The notes: a model not told the origin generated them from the sequence alone. 64,000 nucleotides of DNA from Corynebacterium phocae (GCF_008693075.1 NZ_VXKJ01000037.1:286207-350206), one strand, 5' to 3'; shown: positions 17,359 through 26,133, counted from the stretch's first letter. Numbers and translations are program-made.

Positions 17359-17751
17359 TTAGGACTTCTTGGCTTCTTCCTGCTCTTTTTCCTTCTGCTC
17401 CTTGAGCAAACGGGCAGCGCTACGGCGACGGGCGCGTAGCGCGTCAATCCGGTCTTTGAGCAGGGACTCTAGCTCGTCTACGCTGCGACGCTCGAGCAGC
17501 ATGTCCCAGTGAGTACGGGGTGGTTTGACCGGCTTAGACTCAACGCCTTCGCCTTCCATGAGCGTTCCCCACTTGCCATTCTTGCAAAGCCATTCCTCGG
17601 GGATTTCTGCGTCATCCGCGAAGGGTACTTCGAAGACTTCACCCTCCTCAGTGCGGTACTTAACCATCTGGCGTGGTGCGAGATCGTGATCACGGTCGGT
17701 CTCATAACTCACTGCACCCATACGACTGCCGCGCAGTACGCGATCTGCCAT
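17359..17751 (-). CDS. rbpA: RNA polymerase-binding protein RbpA
   Basis: RbpA (130 aa) is an essential actinobacterial factor that binds RNA polymerase and the primary sigma factor and stabilises the open complex. The N-terminal MADRVLRGSRMGAVSYETD, the core-domain pattern around FADDAEIPEEWLCKNG and the sigma-interacting segment (PVKPPRTHWDMLLERRSVDEL) are clear. A charged coiled-coil-like tail (about 100-130) follows. It is transcribed away from the zinc-finger gene. Confidence 0.96.
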   Translation of the reverse strand: MADRVLRGSRMGAVSYETDRDHDLAPRQMVKYRTEEGEVFEVPFADDAEIPEEWLCKNGKWGTLMEGEGVESKPVKPPRTHWDMLLERRSVDELESLLKDRIDALRARRRSAARLLKEQKEKEQEEAKKS

Positions 17752-17915
17752 AGCCTCATCATCCTTTACTGGTTGTTCGCATTAGTTTCCGTGACCCGAA
17801 GGCCGAGCGCTTGAGACCGAGTCCCAGGCTTACGGAATAAGACACATCAGTATAACGCGTGGGGTTTGCCGTTTGTTCCCATAGCCCTCCGTTTTGGGAT
17901 AAGGTAGTGAAAGTG

Positions 17916-18254
17916 ATGCAGACTTTCTCTAAAGTTTCCAAGCGTGCCACATGCCAGTGGTGCGGTAAAGGCTTACCAGATAGTGGCCGCGGAAGGCCTC
18001 GAAAATACTGCAGTCCAGCATGTAAACAACGTGCGTACGAACAACGTAATAATGTTAAAGGTACGTCCATTCCCCAGAACGCCGTTATTATGACACCGGA
18101 ACGGGCTGAGAAGATCAGGGACGGTCTTTTTGAACTACGCTGTGCGGCGGAGGATGTTTCCACCGCTGCGAGTGAAGGTGCCAGTGGGGAAGAGCTTCAG
18201 TCGTTATGCGACGAGCTCGTACGTATGGCCCGCGAGTTAGAGGAATTGAAATAA
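17916..18254 (+). CDS. Small zinc-finger protein of unknown function
   Basis: This ~112-residue protein has a C4 finger: CQWC and, about 20 residues later, CSPAC, in a basic stretch (GRGRPRKYC...KQRAYEQR) suited to nucleic-acid binding. The C-terminal half is acidic and helical. It recalls CGNR-type fingers, but I do not recognise a named family. In-frame starts are GTG 17907, GTG 17913 and ATG 17916; TAAGGT at 17900-17905 as a -10 would make the mRNA nearly leaderless. It is divergent from rbpA. Confidence 0.75.
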   Translation: MQTFSKVSKRATCQWCGKGLPDSGRGRPRKYCSPACKQRAYEQRNNVKGTSIPQNAVIMTPERAEKIRDGLFELRCAAEDVSTAASEGASGEELQSLCDELVRMARELEELK

Positions 18255-18282
18255 AATTGTGGACAAAGCCGATAAGGGATCT

Positions 18283-18990
18283 ATGACCGTGAAAAAGAAA
18301 AACAAGAGTCGCAAGCTAGTTGTCTCTTTATTCGCTGTTGCGATTGTCTTGTTAACCTTGGTTGCCATGGTGCCTTTGGTGATCTCCTTGGTCGTGGGCT
18401 CCGGGGTAAAGACCGACGGGGTCAACGCTGATAAGGCTGAGCCAGCCTCTGTTGATCTCAACGGGCGCTGGAAAGTTGTCCAGGGGGATGCCCGGAACTT
18501 CACGTCCGCCGGTTTTACTTTTGATGAGATCCTCCCGGCGGAGCAGACCACCACGTCGGGCTCCACCAACGTGGTCTCCGGTCAGGCTACGGTCAGCCAA
18601 GAGGTATTGGAGGAAGCCAGTGTTACGGTTGACATGACCACGCTGACCACGGATAAGCAAGTCCGTGATCAGAACATGAAGTCAAAGCTTTTCAAAGTCG
18701 ATGAGTACCCTGAAGCAACGTTTATCCTCACTGAGCCTGCGGATCTCTCCGCTGTACCTGCTGACGGCATGGTGGGCAAGGTTACGCTTACCGGTGATTT
18801 GACCATCAAGGGCCACTCCGAGCGGGTGTCAAGTAATTTTGACGTACTCCGTGACGGAGATAACCTCATCATTGGTGGCAACCTAGGTATAAACCGCACG
18901 GACTTTGGCGTTCTCACTCCTGATTTTCTAGCCGCCAAGGTTTCCGAGTTCGGTGAGATTAACGTCCGCCTGACTATGAACAAGGCCTAG
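18283..18990 (+). CDS. Membrane-anchored YceI family protein
   Basis: A lysine-rich N-terminus and one transmembrane helix (LVVSLFAVAIVLLTLVAMVP) anchor a YceI lipocalin-like domain (about residues 65-235) on the outer side. YceI domains bind polyisoprenoids. Family hallmarks such as GRWKVV, KSKLFKVDEYPEATF, LTGDLTIKG and INRTDFGV are visible. I chose ATG 18283, which follows AAGGGA; a GTG at 18259 is in frame. Cargo and role here are unknown. Confidence 0.88.
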   Translation: MTVKKKNKSRKLVVSLFAVAIVLLTLVAMVPLVISLVVGSGVKTDGVNADKAEPASVDLNGRWKVVQGDARNFTSAGFTFDEILPAEQTTTSGSTNVVSGQATVSQEVLEEASVTVDMTTLTTDKQVRDQNMKSKLFKVDEYPEATFILTEPADLSAVPADGMVGKVTLTGDLTIKGHSERVSSNFDVLRDGDNLIIGGNLGINRTDFGVLTPDFLAAKVSEFGEINVRLTMNKA

Positions 18991-19062
18991 GCGTTAAAGA
19001 TTAAAGTTTGAGCCAACAGTGACCTGCCCAGAAAAAGTGTCCCGCCAAGAAAAGAGTCTTCT

Positions 19063-19233
19063 GTGAATAGCCGTTACATGATCCCATTTATCTGGTTACG
19101 TCTACTTGCAATAGTAATTTTTGTCGGTTTAATGGTTGCTCAAGAGTTGTGGCTTCTGGTGGTAATTGGCTCCGGACTCGGACTGCTGACTGCTTTACAG
19201 CTGGTAACCGCCTACCGCAATAACTCCGATTAA
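19063..19233 (+). CDS. Small two-helix membrane protein (56 aa)
   Basis: A GTG at 19063, preceded by AGAAAAGAG, opens a 56-codon frame ending TAA at 19231-19233. Nearly all of it is hydrophobic: helix one about residues 10-26, helix two about 29-49 (LWLLVVIGSGLGLLTALQLV), ending YRNNSD. It directly follows the YceI gene. I know no function. The ribosome-binding site, codon use and hydrophobicity support a real gene. Confidence 0.6.
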   Translation: MNSRYMIPFIWLRLLAIVIFVGLMVAQELWLLVVIGSGLGLLTALQLVTAYRNNSD

Positions 19234-19657
19234 AGTCACCGTGACGTTAATAGGGCGATAAATCCCTTTTTCCCTCATAGCCGTGGGCGGGTGCCATCAA
19301 GCCCAATCCCGGGCCGGGGGGAGAAAAAGGCTTGGTTTCTACATGCCCCGCATGTCCGTATGTCCGGCACACCGGTTCACACCCCGGGCTGGCATAGCGG
19401 ACGCCGGAGAGCTATCGCTTAGACGCGACAAAGTCTTCCGAGAGGATCAATCTGTGCAAGTCGGGTCCCACGCAAACCAGTAATGTGGACTCTGGCGTCA
19501 TCTCCGCAGGCCCGCCCGCAGGCCCGACATGATGATGAGCGCTGAGTGCGCCTAGCTTGCACTGCGCGGCGGCAACCGGGAATACGGCCCACATAAAGCA
19601 GTGGAGTCACAGATGGGAATCTACCTGCTCTTGCCTGCACACCACCTCTTCCCCTCT

Positions 19658-19683
19658 TGTCCGATAATGTACATTATGTCATT
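19658..19683. repeat. Palindrome resembling a recombinase or operator site
   Basis: ATAATGTACATTAT (19664-19677) is perfectly symmetric and sits within TGTCCGATAATGTACATTA. The left half TGTCCGATAAT resembles half-sites bound by Tn3/gamma-delta-type resolvases (TGTCYGATAAT). No recombinase gene is nearby, so it could equally be a repressor site. Confidence 0.4.
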
Positions 19684-20070
19684 TTAACCCTGTGTCAGCA
19701 TCCCCCAAACCAATCCATCGATCTTCTGGCTCCGGGGTCCCTAAAGCCCCGTGCGGGCGACGCGCCCACTGAGGGTTATCGATGGGTGCCCATTCGCTGC
19801 TTGGATACGTGGACAACGTGAGATTTAGGGTGCCCTTCTGCCAAGTAGTTTCTCACGGTTGAGGACGCTCCACGAGGACCTGATCCCAGGAGAATGAGGC
19901 CAACCGTTAACGGCTCACCGAGACTGAGTAGTTATGGCGTCGAGTGTTCCGCCGGCGCTCCAGACCCTGCAGCCTTTCGGGGCCACCCGCGTGCTCAGAT
20001 TGTTTTCCTGAGCCTGGACAAAGCCGGATATTTTAGGCGGAACGGTGTGGCTATTGAGGTAGTAAAAATG

Positions 20071-20109
20071 GGTGAAACTGGGGTAATCATAAGGGGTGAA
20101 ACTGAGGTA
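20071..20109 (+). repeat. Direct repeats upstream of the FAD/Fe-S dehydrogenase
   Basis: GGTGAAACTGGGGTA (20071-20085) and GGTGAAACTGAGGTA (20095-20109) differ at one base and are 24 bp apart, about two helical turns. They lie 45-83 bp before the start codon, a natural place for a regulator to bind. Confidence 0.55.
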
Positions 20110-20153
20110 TCACTTACTGCCACAGGCCCGGCAAGCGCTGCTAACCTGCCTTT

Positions 20154-23075
20154 ATGAATAAGCTGCTCTCCCCTAACCCGCATGCTATTGGCCAACCGGA
20201 AGGTTCCACGGTGCAAGCCGACGCCGTCCCGCCCGGCTTTGTCAACGGCACGCCCAAGTCCTTGCTCGCTGATATGGAGGCCATTGTAGGCACCGATAAC
20301 GTACACGGACGCCTGTCTGATCTGGTGCGCTTCGCTGCGGACGCGAGCCCGTACCGTTGCATTCCCAAGGTGGTGGTCTCCCCACGCAACGGCGCAGACC
20401 TAGCCGCGCTCATGCGGTACTGCCGGTCCCACGGGCGGCACATGACCTTCCGGGCGGCCGGTACCTCGCTCAATGGACAAGCAATGTCTAACGACATCCT
20501 GGTTGACGTCAAAACCCACTTCACCGGCATGGAAGTTAGGGACAACGGCGCCAAGATTTGGTCGCGGCCAGGAGTCGTGCTGGGAGACGCGCAGGCTGTC
20601 CTGGGGCGCTACGGCTATATGATCGGCCCGGATCCCGGGTCAACCTCCGTGTGCACCATTGGCGGGGTGCTGGCGGATAACGCGGGCGGCATGCGGTGTT
20701 CGTTGCCCCGCGACTCCTACCACTGCATCGAAGACATGACCTTCGTTTTACCTTCGGGAACCATAGTGGACACCGCCGCCGGGGACGCCGTTTTTCACAA
20801 GCAAGAGCCACAACTCCACGCGCAGCTTGCGGATTTCCGCGACCGCCTACGCGCCAACAAACCGGTGGTCGAGCTTTTGAAGACCAAATTCTCCATCCGC
20901 AATACCAATGGGCTACGGTTGGACGCGTTCTTAGACGAGGATGAGCCGGTACACATCCTCAAACGGCTGATGATTGGCTCCGAGGGCATCTTTGGCGTCA
21001 TCATCGAATCCGTGCTGCGCACCGTCCCGCTCCCCAAGGTCAGGGCAACCACCTGGGTCGAGCTACCTAACCTGCGCGACGCCGCCAACATTGTCCACCC
21101 CATCATGGAAGCCGGAGCGCAGGCATGTGAGCTCTTGGTTTCGGACGTTATGCGCCGCTCTGCTGACCATTACTCCCACGCCCCAGAATCGTGGCGGGAC
21201 CTAGACCCCGCCGCCGCGGCCTTGCTGGTGGAAATTGGAGGTAGTGATGAGGATGACCTCCAGATGGCTATGCAGCGGCTACGCGACACCTTAAGCGACG
21301 CTCCCCTGCTACGCCCCCTGGAATTTGAGACCAGCGAGGAAGGAATGCGCGGTGCATGGTTGCTACGCAACGGCCTGTTTGGGCTGCTAGGTGCTTCCCG
21401 CCCACAAGGTAGCGCCTACATCACCGAGGACGTCTGCTTCCCACCGGATCAGATTGGTGAGGCAGCCGCAGACCTGATGGAACTGCAGGCTAAGTATCAC
21501 TTCCCGGAGGCCGTGATGGGCCACGCCGCCTTTGGTAACCTCCACTTTTTCCTCACTCCACGGCTTGACCAAGAAGATGAGAAGCGGGCGTATGCGGCCT
21601 TCCTCGATGAACTAGCGGTGCTAGTCATTGACAAATACAAGGGATCCATGAAAGCCGAACATGGCACGGGAGTAAACATGGCACCCTTTGTCTTGCGTGA
21701 GTGGGGCGAGGAGATTTACTCCATGTTCTGGGAGGTCAAGAACATGATTGACCCCGAGGGCATTTTGGCCCCCGGAGTAAAATTATCCCGGGATAGCCTC
21801 ATCCATCTGCAGAACTTTAAGTCTTTTCCCAAGGTGGAAGAAGAGATCAACCCTTGCGTGGAGTGTGGCTTCTGCGAGCCGGTGTGCCCTTCGCGCCACG
21901 CTACCGTTACTCCGCGCCAGCGCATTGTCCTACGCCGGGAGATGGCCCGCCAGCCCGAGGGATCCCACGTCCTGGCCAAGCTGCAGAAAGAGTACCAGTA
22001 CGACGCCATAGATATGTGCGCAGCAGACGGCACGTGCTCAATTCCTTGCCCCATCTCTATTGATACCGGTGCGGTAATGAAACAACTGCGCGCGCGTAGC
22101 AACTCCGTTCCAGCGGAGAAGCTGGCGTTGAGTACCGCGCAGCGCTGGAAGGCGGTGGAGGCACTAGCGCGGGCGGGCGTTATCTCCGCTAACCGCGTGG
22201 ACTCCAAGATCCTGCAAGTGGGAGCCAACCTAGCCCGCAACGTGGTGTCACCAGATCTCCTTCCTACTGTGCCCGGGCCCCTCCCGCAAGGAGCCGGTCA
22301 TTTACCCAAGACCCCGCGCGAAGGTGCGGAGGCAGTCTACTTCCCTGCGTGCATCAACCGCATTTTCGGCAGGCCCGCCGGTTCCCCACCCGACGCGGTG
22401 GATCTCCCCCGCGCCATAGTTGAACTAGGACGCCGTTCCGGCAAACCAGTGTGGATCCCGGAAGATGTTGCCGGGGATTGCTGCGGTACCCCGTGGTCTT
22501 CCAAGGGCTACACGGAGGGGTTCGCCTACCAGGCTAAGAAGATTGTGGAGGACTTCTACACCTGGTCGGATGGTGGGCGCCTGCCCATTGTTGTTGACGC
22601 CGCCAGCTGCACTCATGGCTTGCTAGACAGCGTGTATAAGGTGCTGGACGCCCAGACCCTGGGTAAATGGGAAAAGCTCCGGATAATCGACGTGGTGGAG
22701 TGGTTGCGCGATGACGTCATCGACTACCTCCCCATCGTGGAAAACATGGGGTCAATAGCAGTACACCCAACGTGCTCCACTGAACACATGGGTATCACGG
22801 AGGCACTGGTGGCGTTAGCCAACGCGTGCGGACACGCCACCGTCCCAGAGGGAGCAGGGTGCTGCGGCACCGCCGGGGACCGCGGACTTCTTCACCCAGA
22901 GCTGGTGGAATCAGCCACGCGGGAAGAACGCGCAAGCCTTGGGGCCGGCAACTTTGACTACTACGTCTCAGACAACCGGACCTGCGAGATGGGCCTGGAA
23001 ATGATTGCCGGGCACACCTTTGAATCCATCGCGGTGCTGCTAGAGCGTGCCTCGCGCCCGGTCATAACACCCTAG
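20154..23075 (+). CDS. FAD- and Fe-S-containing D-2-hydroxyacid dehydrogenase
   Basis: This 973-aa protein joins a PCMH-type FAD-binding domain (about 50-290, with GGVLADNAGGMRCS), a FAD-linked oxidase C-terminal domain (about 290-555), a double 4Fe-4S domain (CVECGFCEPVCP at ~568 and CAADGTCSIPCP at ~622) and two CCG domains (CCGTPW ~777, CCGTAGD ~903). The layout matches YdiJ-type enzymes that oxidise D-2-hydroxyglutarate or D-lactate and pass electrons to the respiratory chain. It is larger than the plain Dld of corynebacteria. The exact substrate is open. No good Shine-Dalgarno precedes ATG 20154. Confidence 0.85.
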   Translation: MNKLLSPNPHAIGQPEGSTVQADAVPPGFVNGTPKSLLADMEAIVGTDNVHGRLSDLVRFAADASPYRCIPKVVVSPRNGADLAALMRYCRSHGRHMTFRAAGTSLNGQAMSNDILVDVKTHFTGMEVRDNGAKIWSRPGVVLGDAQAVLGRYGYMIGPDPGSTSVCTIGGVLADNAGGMRCSLPRDSYHCIEDMTFVLPSGTIVDTAAGDAVFHKQEPQLHAQLADFRDRLRANKPVVELLKTKFSIRNTNGLRLDAFLDEDEPVHILKRLMIGSEGIFGVIIESVLRTVPLPKVRATTWVELPNLRDAANIVHPIMEAGAQACELLVSDVMRRSADHYSHAPESWRDLDPAAAALLVEIGGSDEDDLQMAMQRLRDTLSDAPLLRPLEFETSEEGMRGAWLLRNGLFGLLGASRPQGSAYITEDVCFPPDQIGEAAADLMELQAKYHFPEAVMGHAAFGNLHFFLTPRLDQEDEKRAYAAFLDELAVLVIDKYKGSMKAEHGTGVNMAPFVLREWGEEIYSMFWEVKNMIDPEGILAPGVKLSRDSLIHLQNFKSFPKVEEEINPCVECGFCEPVCPSRHATVTPRQRIVLRREMARQPEGSHVLAKLQKEYQYDAIDMCAADGTCSIPCPISIDTGAVMKQLRARSNSVPAEKLALSTAQRWKAVEALARAGVISANRVDSKILQVGANLARNVVSPDLLPTVPGPLPQGAGHLPKTPREGAEAVYFPACINRIFGRPAGSPPDAVDLPRAIVELGRRSGKPVWIPEDVAGDCCGTPWSSKGYTEGFAYQAKKIVEDFYTWSDGGRLPIVVDAASCTHGLLDSVYKVLDAQTLGKWEKLRIIDVVEWLRDDVIDYLPIVENMGSIAVHPTCSTEHMGITEALVALANACGHATVPEGAGCCGTAGDRGLLHPELVESATREERASLGAGNFDYYVSDNRTCEMGLEMIAGHTFESIAVLLERASRPVITP

Positions 23076-23082
23076 GGCCGTG

Positions 23083-23162
23083 TTCGTGCCGGAGCTCGTG
23101 CCGGGGTTTGTGCTTGGGTGTTGGTGCCGAGGTATTTGTGCCTGGGTTTTGTTCCTGGGTCC
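23083..23162. repeat. Imperfect tandem G/T-rich repeats
   Basis: Between the dehydrogenase and the convergent CFA-like gene lie about six loose copies of a 12-15 base unit around GTGCCGGGGTTT / GTGCTTGGGTGTT / GTGCCTGGGTTTT. No hairpin with a T tract is seen, so it is not an obvious terminator. Confidence 0.5.
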
Positions 23163-23173
23163 GCAAACGGGGC

Positions 23174-24451
23174 TTAGCGTTGCCCGCCGCGATGGCGGCG
23201 CACGGCGGTAAACTGCACGCTGTCCACCTGGCCAGTGCGCAGCAACGCTTCGCGCAGGGCGAACTGATACATCCATAGGCGGCGGTAGACCGGGTCAAAG
23301 CCGGCCGCTGCCGCCTCACGTAGGCGCCCGCCAAAAAAGGACCTCTGCTGCGCCAAGGACTCCATCGCGTGATTTCCGGTATGAACTTGAGCTACGACCC
23401 GCAGGTTGGCGTCCCTTTCTAACAGCTTGTGGACATCAGGCACACTTGGCAAATCTAGCCCCGGCCACACGTAGGCGCGCAACGCCATCAAGGCGTCCGC
23501 CCCGGAAGAAGTCATCTTCTCAGTGGCCACCGGGGACTCAATGACCAACCGGCCGTTAGGCCCCAGCAGGCGGTCCATGTTTTTAGCAAACAACTTGCGC
23601 TGTGCCGGGACTAACACCGCGAGTTTATCCACGGAGATAATCGCGTCATAGCGGCCGCGCCACTGGCGTGGACCAGGGATTGCCTGGTCAACTAACTGCA
23701 CGTCAACATTTCCATTGGCTCCTTCGAGGACCAGATATTCCTCCAAGGCCACCCGCGTGTCAGCATCCGCAGTGACTACATCGACCACCGCGCGCCGGGC
23801 CCCGGCCTGGATCGCTGCCTGTGCACCCGAAGCCGGGAAGACCAGGACATGTGAGCCGGCGCCAACCCGCGCGGCATCGGCAAGCCACTCGGCAGCACGT
23901 ACTTGCGCAGAGCCCAAGTCATCGCGGTCAACCGCGTTAGGGTCGCTCAGCGAGGTGATGTCCACAAAGTGGGATTTGGGGCCGGAAACGTAGGTAGGAA
24001 AGGATTCCCGGACCGTGGTGGGAACGCCGGTAGCGTACAAACCAGGTTGGTGAGATACCTCGTCACCAGCATAAAGACGCACCAGATTTGCGGGTAACTC
24101 CCCGCCTATATCCGCCTCTACGGGTACCACGGGCGTCTTAGGCGCAAAATTGGACTCCAAGAGCTTGGCCAAGACCGTGGCCAGGCCGTCATGGTCCGGT
24201 GTCTCCCACTCCCCGGCCATGTAGGACTCTGCTAAACCCACCCAGCCATGCGCGGCTAGCCGGGTAAAAAGTGCCTCCTCTTTGACGGTTAAATCCGGGG
24301 TATCACCATCGAGGACTAACCCCGCAGTCTCCGCAGCCTGGGCAAACTCTGCCTCCGCGCGGCGCGCCCGCATCCCGGCAAACTTAACGCGCGGAACGGT
24401 GGCAATTCCCGGCCACTGCTGCGCGTCAACTGCATCCAAGTAAGAGCTCAT
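23174..24451 (-). CDS. Divergent CFA-synthase-family methyltransferase, probably degenerate
   Basis: The 425-aa protein aligns by eye with cyclopropane-fatty-acyl-phospholipid synthases: an N-terminal domain with WVGLAESYMAGEWETPD, a central Rossmann region, and the C-terminal WPGLDLPSVPDV...RLWMYQFALREALLR part. However, the SAM loop, normally VLDIGCGWGG, reads VLVFPASGAQA (about residues 198-210). The usual HYDLGNDFY and SCAYF segments with catalytic residues also cannot be found. It may have lost methyl transfer or changed role. Codon use looks normal and the frame is intact, so it is not a simple pseudogene. Confidence 0.75.
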   Translation of the reverse strand: MSSYLDAVDAQQWPGIATVPRVKFAGMRARRAEAEFAQAAETAGLVLDGDTPDLTVKEEALFTRLAAHGWVGLAESYMAGEWETPDHDGLATVLAKLLESNFAPKTPVVPVEADIGGELPANLVRLYAGDEVSHQPGLYATGVPTTVRESFPTYVSGPKSHFVDITSLSDPNAVDRDDLGSAQVRAAEWLADAARVGAGSHVLVFPASGAQAAIQAGARRAVVDVVTADADTRVALEEYLVLEGANGNVDVQLVDQAIPGPRQWRGRYDAIISVDKLAVLVPAQRKLFAKNMDRLLGPNGRLVIESPVATEKMTSSGADALMALRAYVWPGLDLPSVPDVHKLLERDANLRVVAQVHTGNHAMESLAQQRSFFGGRLREAAAAGFDPVYRRLWMYQFALREALLRTGQVDSVQFTAVRRHRGGQR

Positions 24452-24597
24452 AGCGGCAATTGTAGGGCCCCCGCGCCCCGCGCCCGGGGTGCCATGCCGG
24501 GGCGGTTTGACCCTTCGTGTGCTTTAAGGGAAGGCACAGACTACACTAGGCCTGGTAATTGACTGGACTTCCCCTTTTGAGAGGTAAAAAACAAACC

Positions 24598-25971
24598 ATG
24601 GCTGAAACTCCCTTCCGCCCCCACGGTGGACGCCGCCACGTTGTCATCATTGGCGCCGGCTTCGGCGGCCTCACGGCAGCAAAGAAACTAAAGAATGCTG
24701 ACGTTGACGTCACCATCATTGACAAGAAGAACCACCACCTGTTCCAGCCCATGCTGTATCAGGTAGCAACCGGTATGATCTCCGCTGGTGAAATTGCGCC
24801 CTCCACCCGCCAGATCCTGCGTGACCAAGACAATGCCCACTTTGTCAACGCTGAGGTAACCGACATCAGCCTGGCTGACAAGACCGTCTCCGTGGAGCTG
24901 GCCGGGTCTTCCCGTGTCTACGCCTACGACACCCTGATCGTCGCCGCCGGTGCGGGCCAGTCCTACTTTGGTAATGACCACTTCGCACAGTTCGCTCCAG
25001 GTATGAAGACCCTTGATGACGCCCTGGAAATCCGCGCCTCGATTATCACCGCGTTTGAGAAGGCCGAAATTACCGATGACCCGGCTGAGCGCGAGCGCCT
25101 GCTGACCTTTGTCATCGTGGGTGCTGGTCCCACCGGTGTGGAAATCACCGGTCAGATCGCGGAATTGGCTAAACGTTCCTTCACGGACGCTTACTCCAAC
25201 TTTGCCCCCGCTTCCGCCAAGATTTACCTGCTTGATGGCGCTCCACAGGTGCTCCCACCATTTGGCAAGCGCCTTGGCCGCAAGGCACAGCGCACGCTGG
25301 AAAAGCTGGGCGTAGATGTACGTCTCAACGCCATGGTTACAGACGTCAACGCCGAAAGCGTGTCTTATAAGGACATGAAGTCTGATACCGAGCACACCAT
25401 TGAGGCCAATGTGAAAATCTGGTCCGCTGGTGTGGCCGCTTCCCCGCTGGGCAAGATGGTAGCCGAGCAGGCCGGCGTTGAGGTTGACCGCGCTGGACGC
25501 GTCTCCGTCAACGAGGATCTCACCGTGGGCACCCATGAGGACGTCTACATCATTGGTGACATGATCAACCTCAACCGCCTTCCCGGCGTTGCCCAGGTTG
25601 CTATGCAGGGCGGCGAGCACGTAGCCAAGCTCATCGAGGCCAAGCTGGATGAGGAATCCACTGCTGATGAAAAGAAGCCTTTCGATTACTTTGATAAGGG
25701 CTCCATGGCCACCGTTTCCCGCTTCAACGCTGTAGTGAAGATGGGCAAGACGGAATTCTCCGGCTTCATGGCCTGGGTTGCCTGGTTGGGTCTGCACATC
25801 ACTTACCTGGTGGGCTTCCACAACCGTGTGGCCACCGCCTTCAACTGGATTACCAACACCTTCTCCCAAGAGCGTCCGCACCTGGAATTCACTCAGCAAA
25901 TGCGGGTTGGCCGCAACGCGATTGAAACCCTAGAGGAGCTCGAGGCTCCAGCTGACGCGGAAGAGAAGTAG
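24598..25971 (+). CDS. ndh: Type II NADH dehydrogenase (NDH-2)
   Basis: NDH-2 (457 aa) passes electrons from NADH to menaquinone without pumping protons; it is the main NADH dehydrogenase in corynebacteria, which lack complex I. The FAD-binding motif (VVIIGAGFGG, residues 15-24), the NADH-binding motif (FVIVGAGPTGVE), the second FAD motif (EDVYIIGDM) and a C-terminal amphipathic membrane helix (about 395-425) are present. ATG 24598 matches family N-termini; a TTG at 24559 would add 13 residues. GAGAGG lies 13 nt upstream, a long spacing. A stem-loop terminator follows. Confidence 0.95.
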   Translation: MAETPFRPHGGRRHVVIIGAGFGGLTAAKKLKNADVDVTIIDKKNHHLFQPMLYQVATGMISAGEIAPSTRQILRDQDNAHFVNAEVTDISLADKTVSVELAGSSRVYAYDTLIVAAGAGQSYFGNDHFAQFAPGMKTLDDALEIRASIITAFEKAEITDDPAERERLLTFVIVGAGPTGVEITGQIAELAKRSFTDAYSNFAPASAKIYLLDGAPQVLPPFGKRLGRKAQRTLEKLGVDVRLNAMVTDVNAESVSYKDMKSDTEHTIEANVKIWSAGVAASPLGKMVAEQAGVEVDRAGRVSVNEDLTVGTHEDVYIIGDMINLNRLPGVAQVAMQGGEHVAKLIEAKLDEESTADEKKPFDYFDKGSMATVSRFNAVVKMGKTEFSGFMAWVAWLGLHITYLVGFHNRVATAFNWITNTFSQERPHLEFTQQMRVGRNAIETLEELEAPADAEEK

Positions 25972-25999
25972 CCGTTTCGCTTCTCTCCGCCGCTGCACT

Positions 26000-26034
26000 G
26001 CCGTCCCCTACCGGGGGCGGCATTTGTGGTTTCT
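26000..26034 (+). terminator. Terminator after ndh
   Basis: GCCGTCCCC (26000-26008) pairs with GGGGGCGGC (26013-26021) across a four-base loop with one G-T pair, followed by ATTTGTGGTTT. It lies 28 bp after the ndh stop and just before the TPP riboswitch. Confidence 0.75.
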
Positions 26035-26049
26035 GCTAGGCTGGCGCTG

Positions 26050-26130
26050 ACAACTTGGGGTGCCCTAATTTTCAGGGCTGAGAATCATACCCATTGAACC
26101 TGCTCTTAGTTAGCACTAGCGAAGGGAATT
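26050..26130 (+). promoter_or_regulatory. TPP riboswitch (THI element)
   Basis: The conserved THI-box pieces appear in order: TTGGGGTGCCC, GGGCTGAGA, ATACCC, TTGAACCTG and CGAAGGGAA. The 3' strand of helix P1 contains GAAGGGA, which is also the likely ribosome-binding site of the GTG at 26134. Thiamine pyrophosphate binding would therefore hide the site and shut down translation of the downstream thiamine gene. Confidence 0.93.
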
Positions 26131-26133
26131 GTT

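Larger units (their letters stand above)
19234..20153. other. About 900 bp without a convincing gene
   Basis: No open frame here resembles a known protein, and the short ones on both strands have poor codon use. Two structures stand out: a 14-bp perfect palindrome (19664-19677) and a pair of 15-bp direct repeats just before the dehydrogenase gene (20071-20109). An 87-codon frame (19894-20157) overlaps the dehydrogenase start by ATGA but has AGGAGA only 0-1 nt before its ATG. The stretch may be decayed accessory DNA. Confidence 0.6.

Noticed and set aside
19894..20157. 87-codon frame overlapping the dehydrogenase start
   Set aside because: AGGAGA lies only 0-1 nt before its ATG, it matches no family, and it contains the likely operator repeats; the ATGA overlap may be chance.
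23174..24451. Part of a tuberculostearic acid (BfaA/BfaB-type) pair with the adjacent FAD oxidase
   Set aside because: The FAD protein has Fe-S and CCG domains of a D-2-hydroxyacid dehydrogenase and is on the opposite strand, and the CFA-like protein lacks catalytic motifs.
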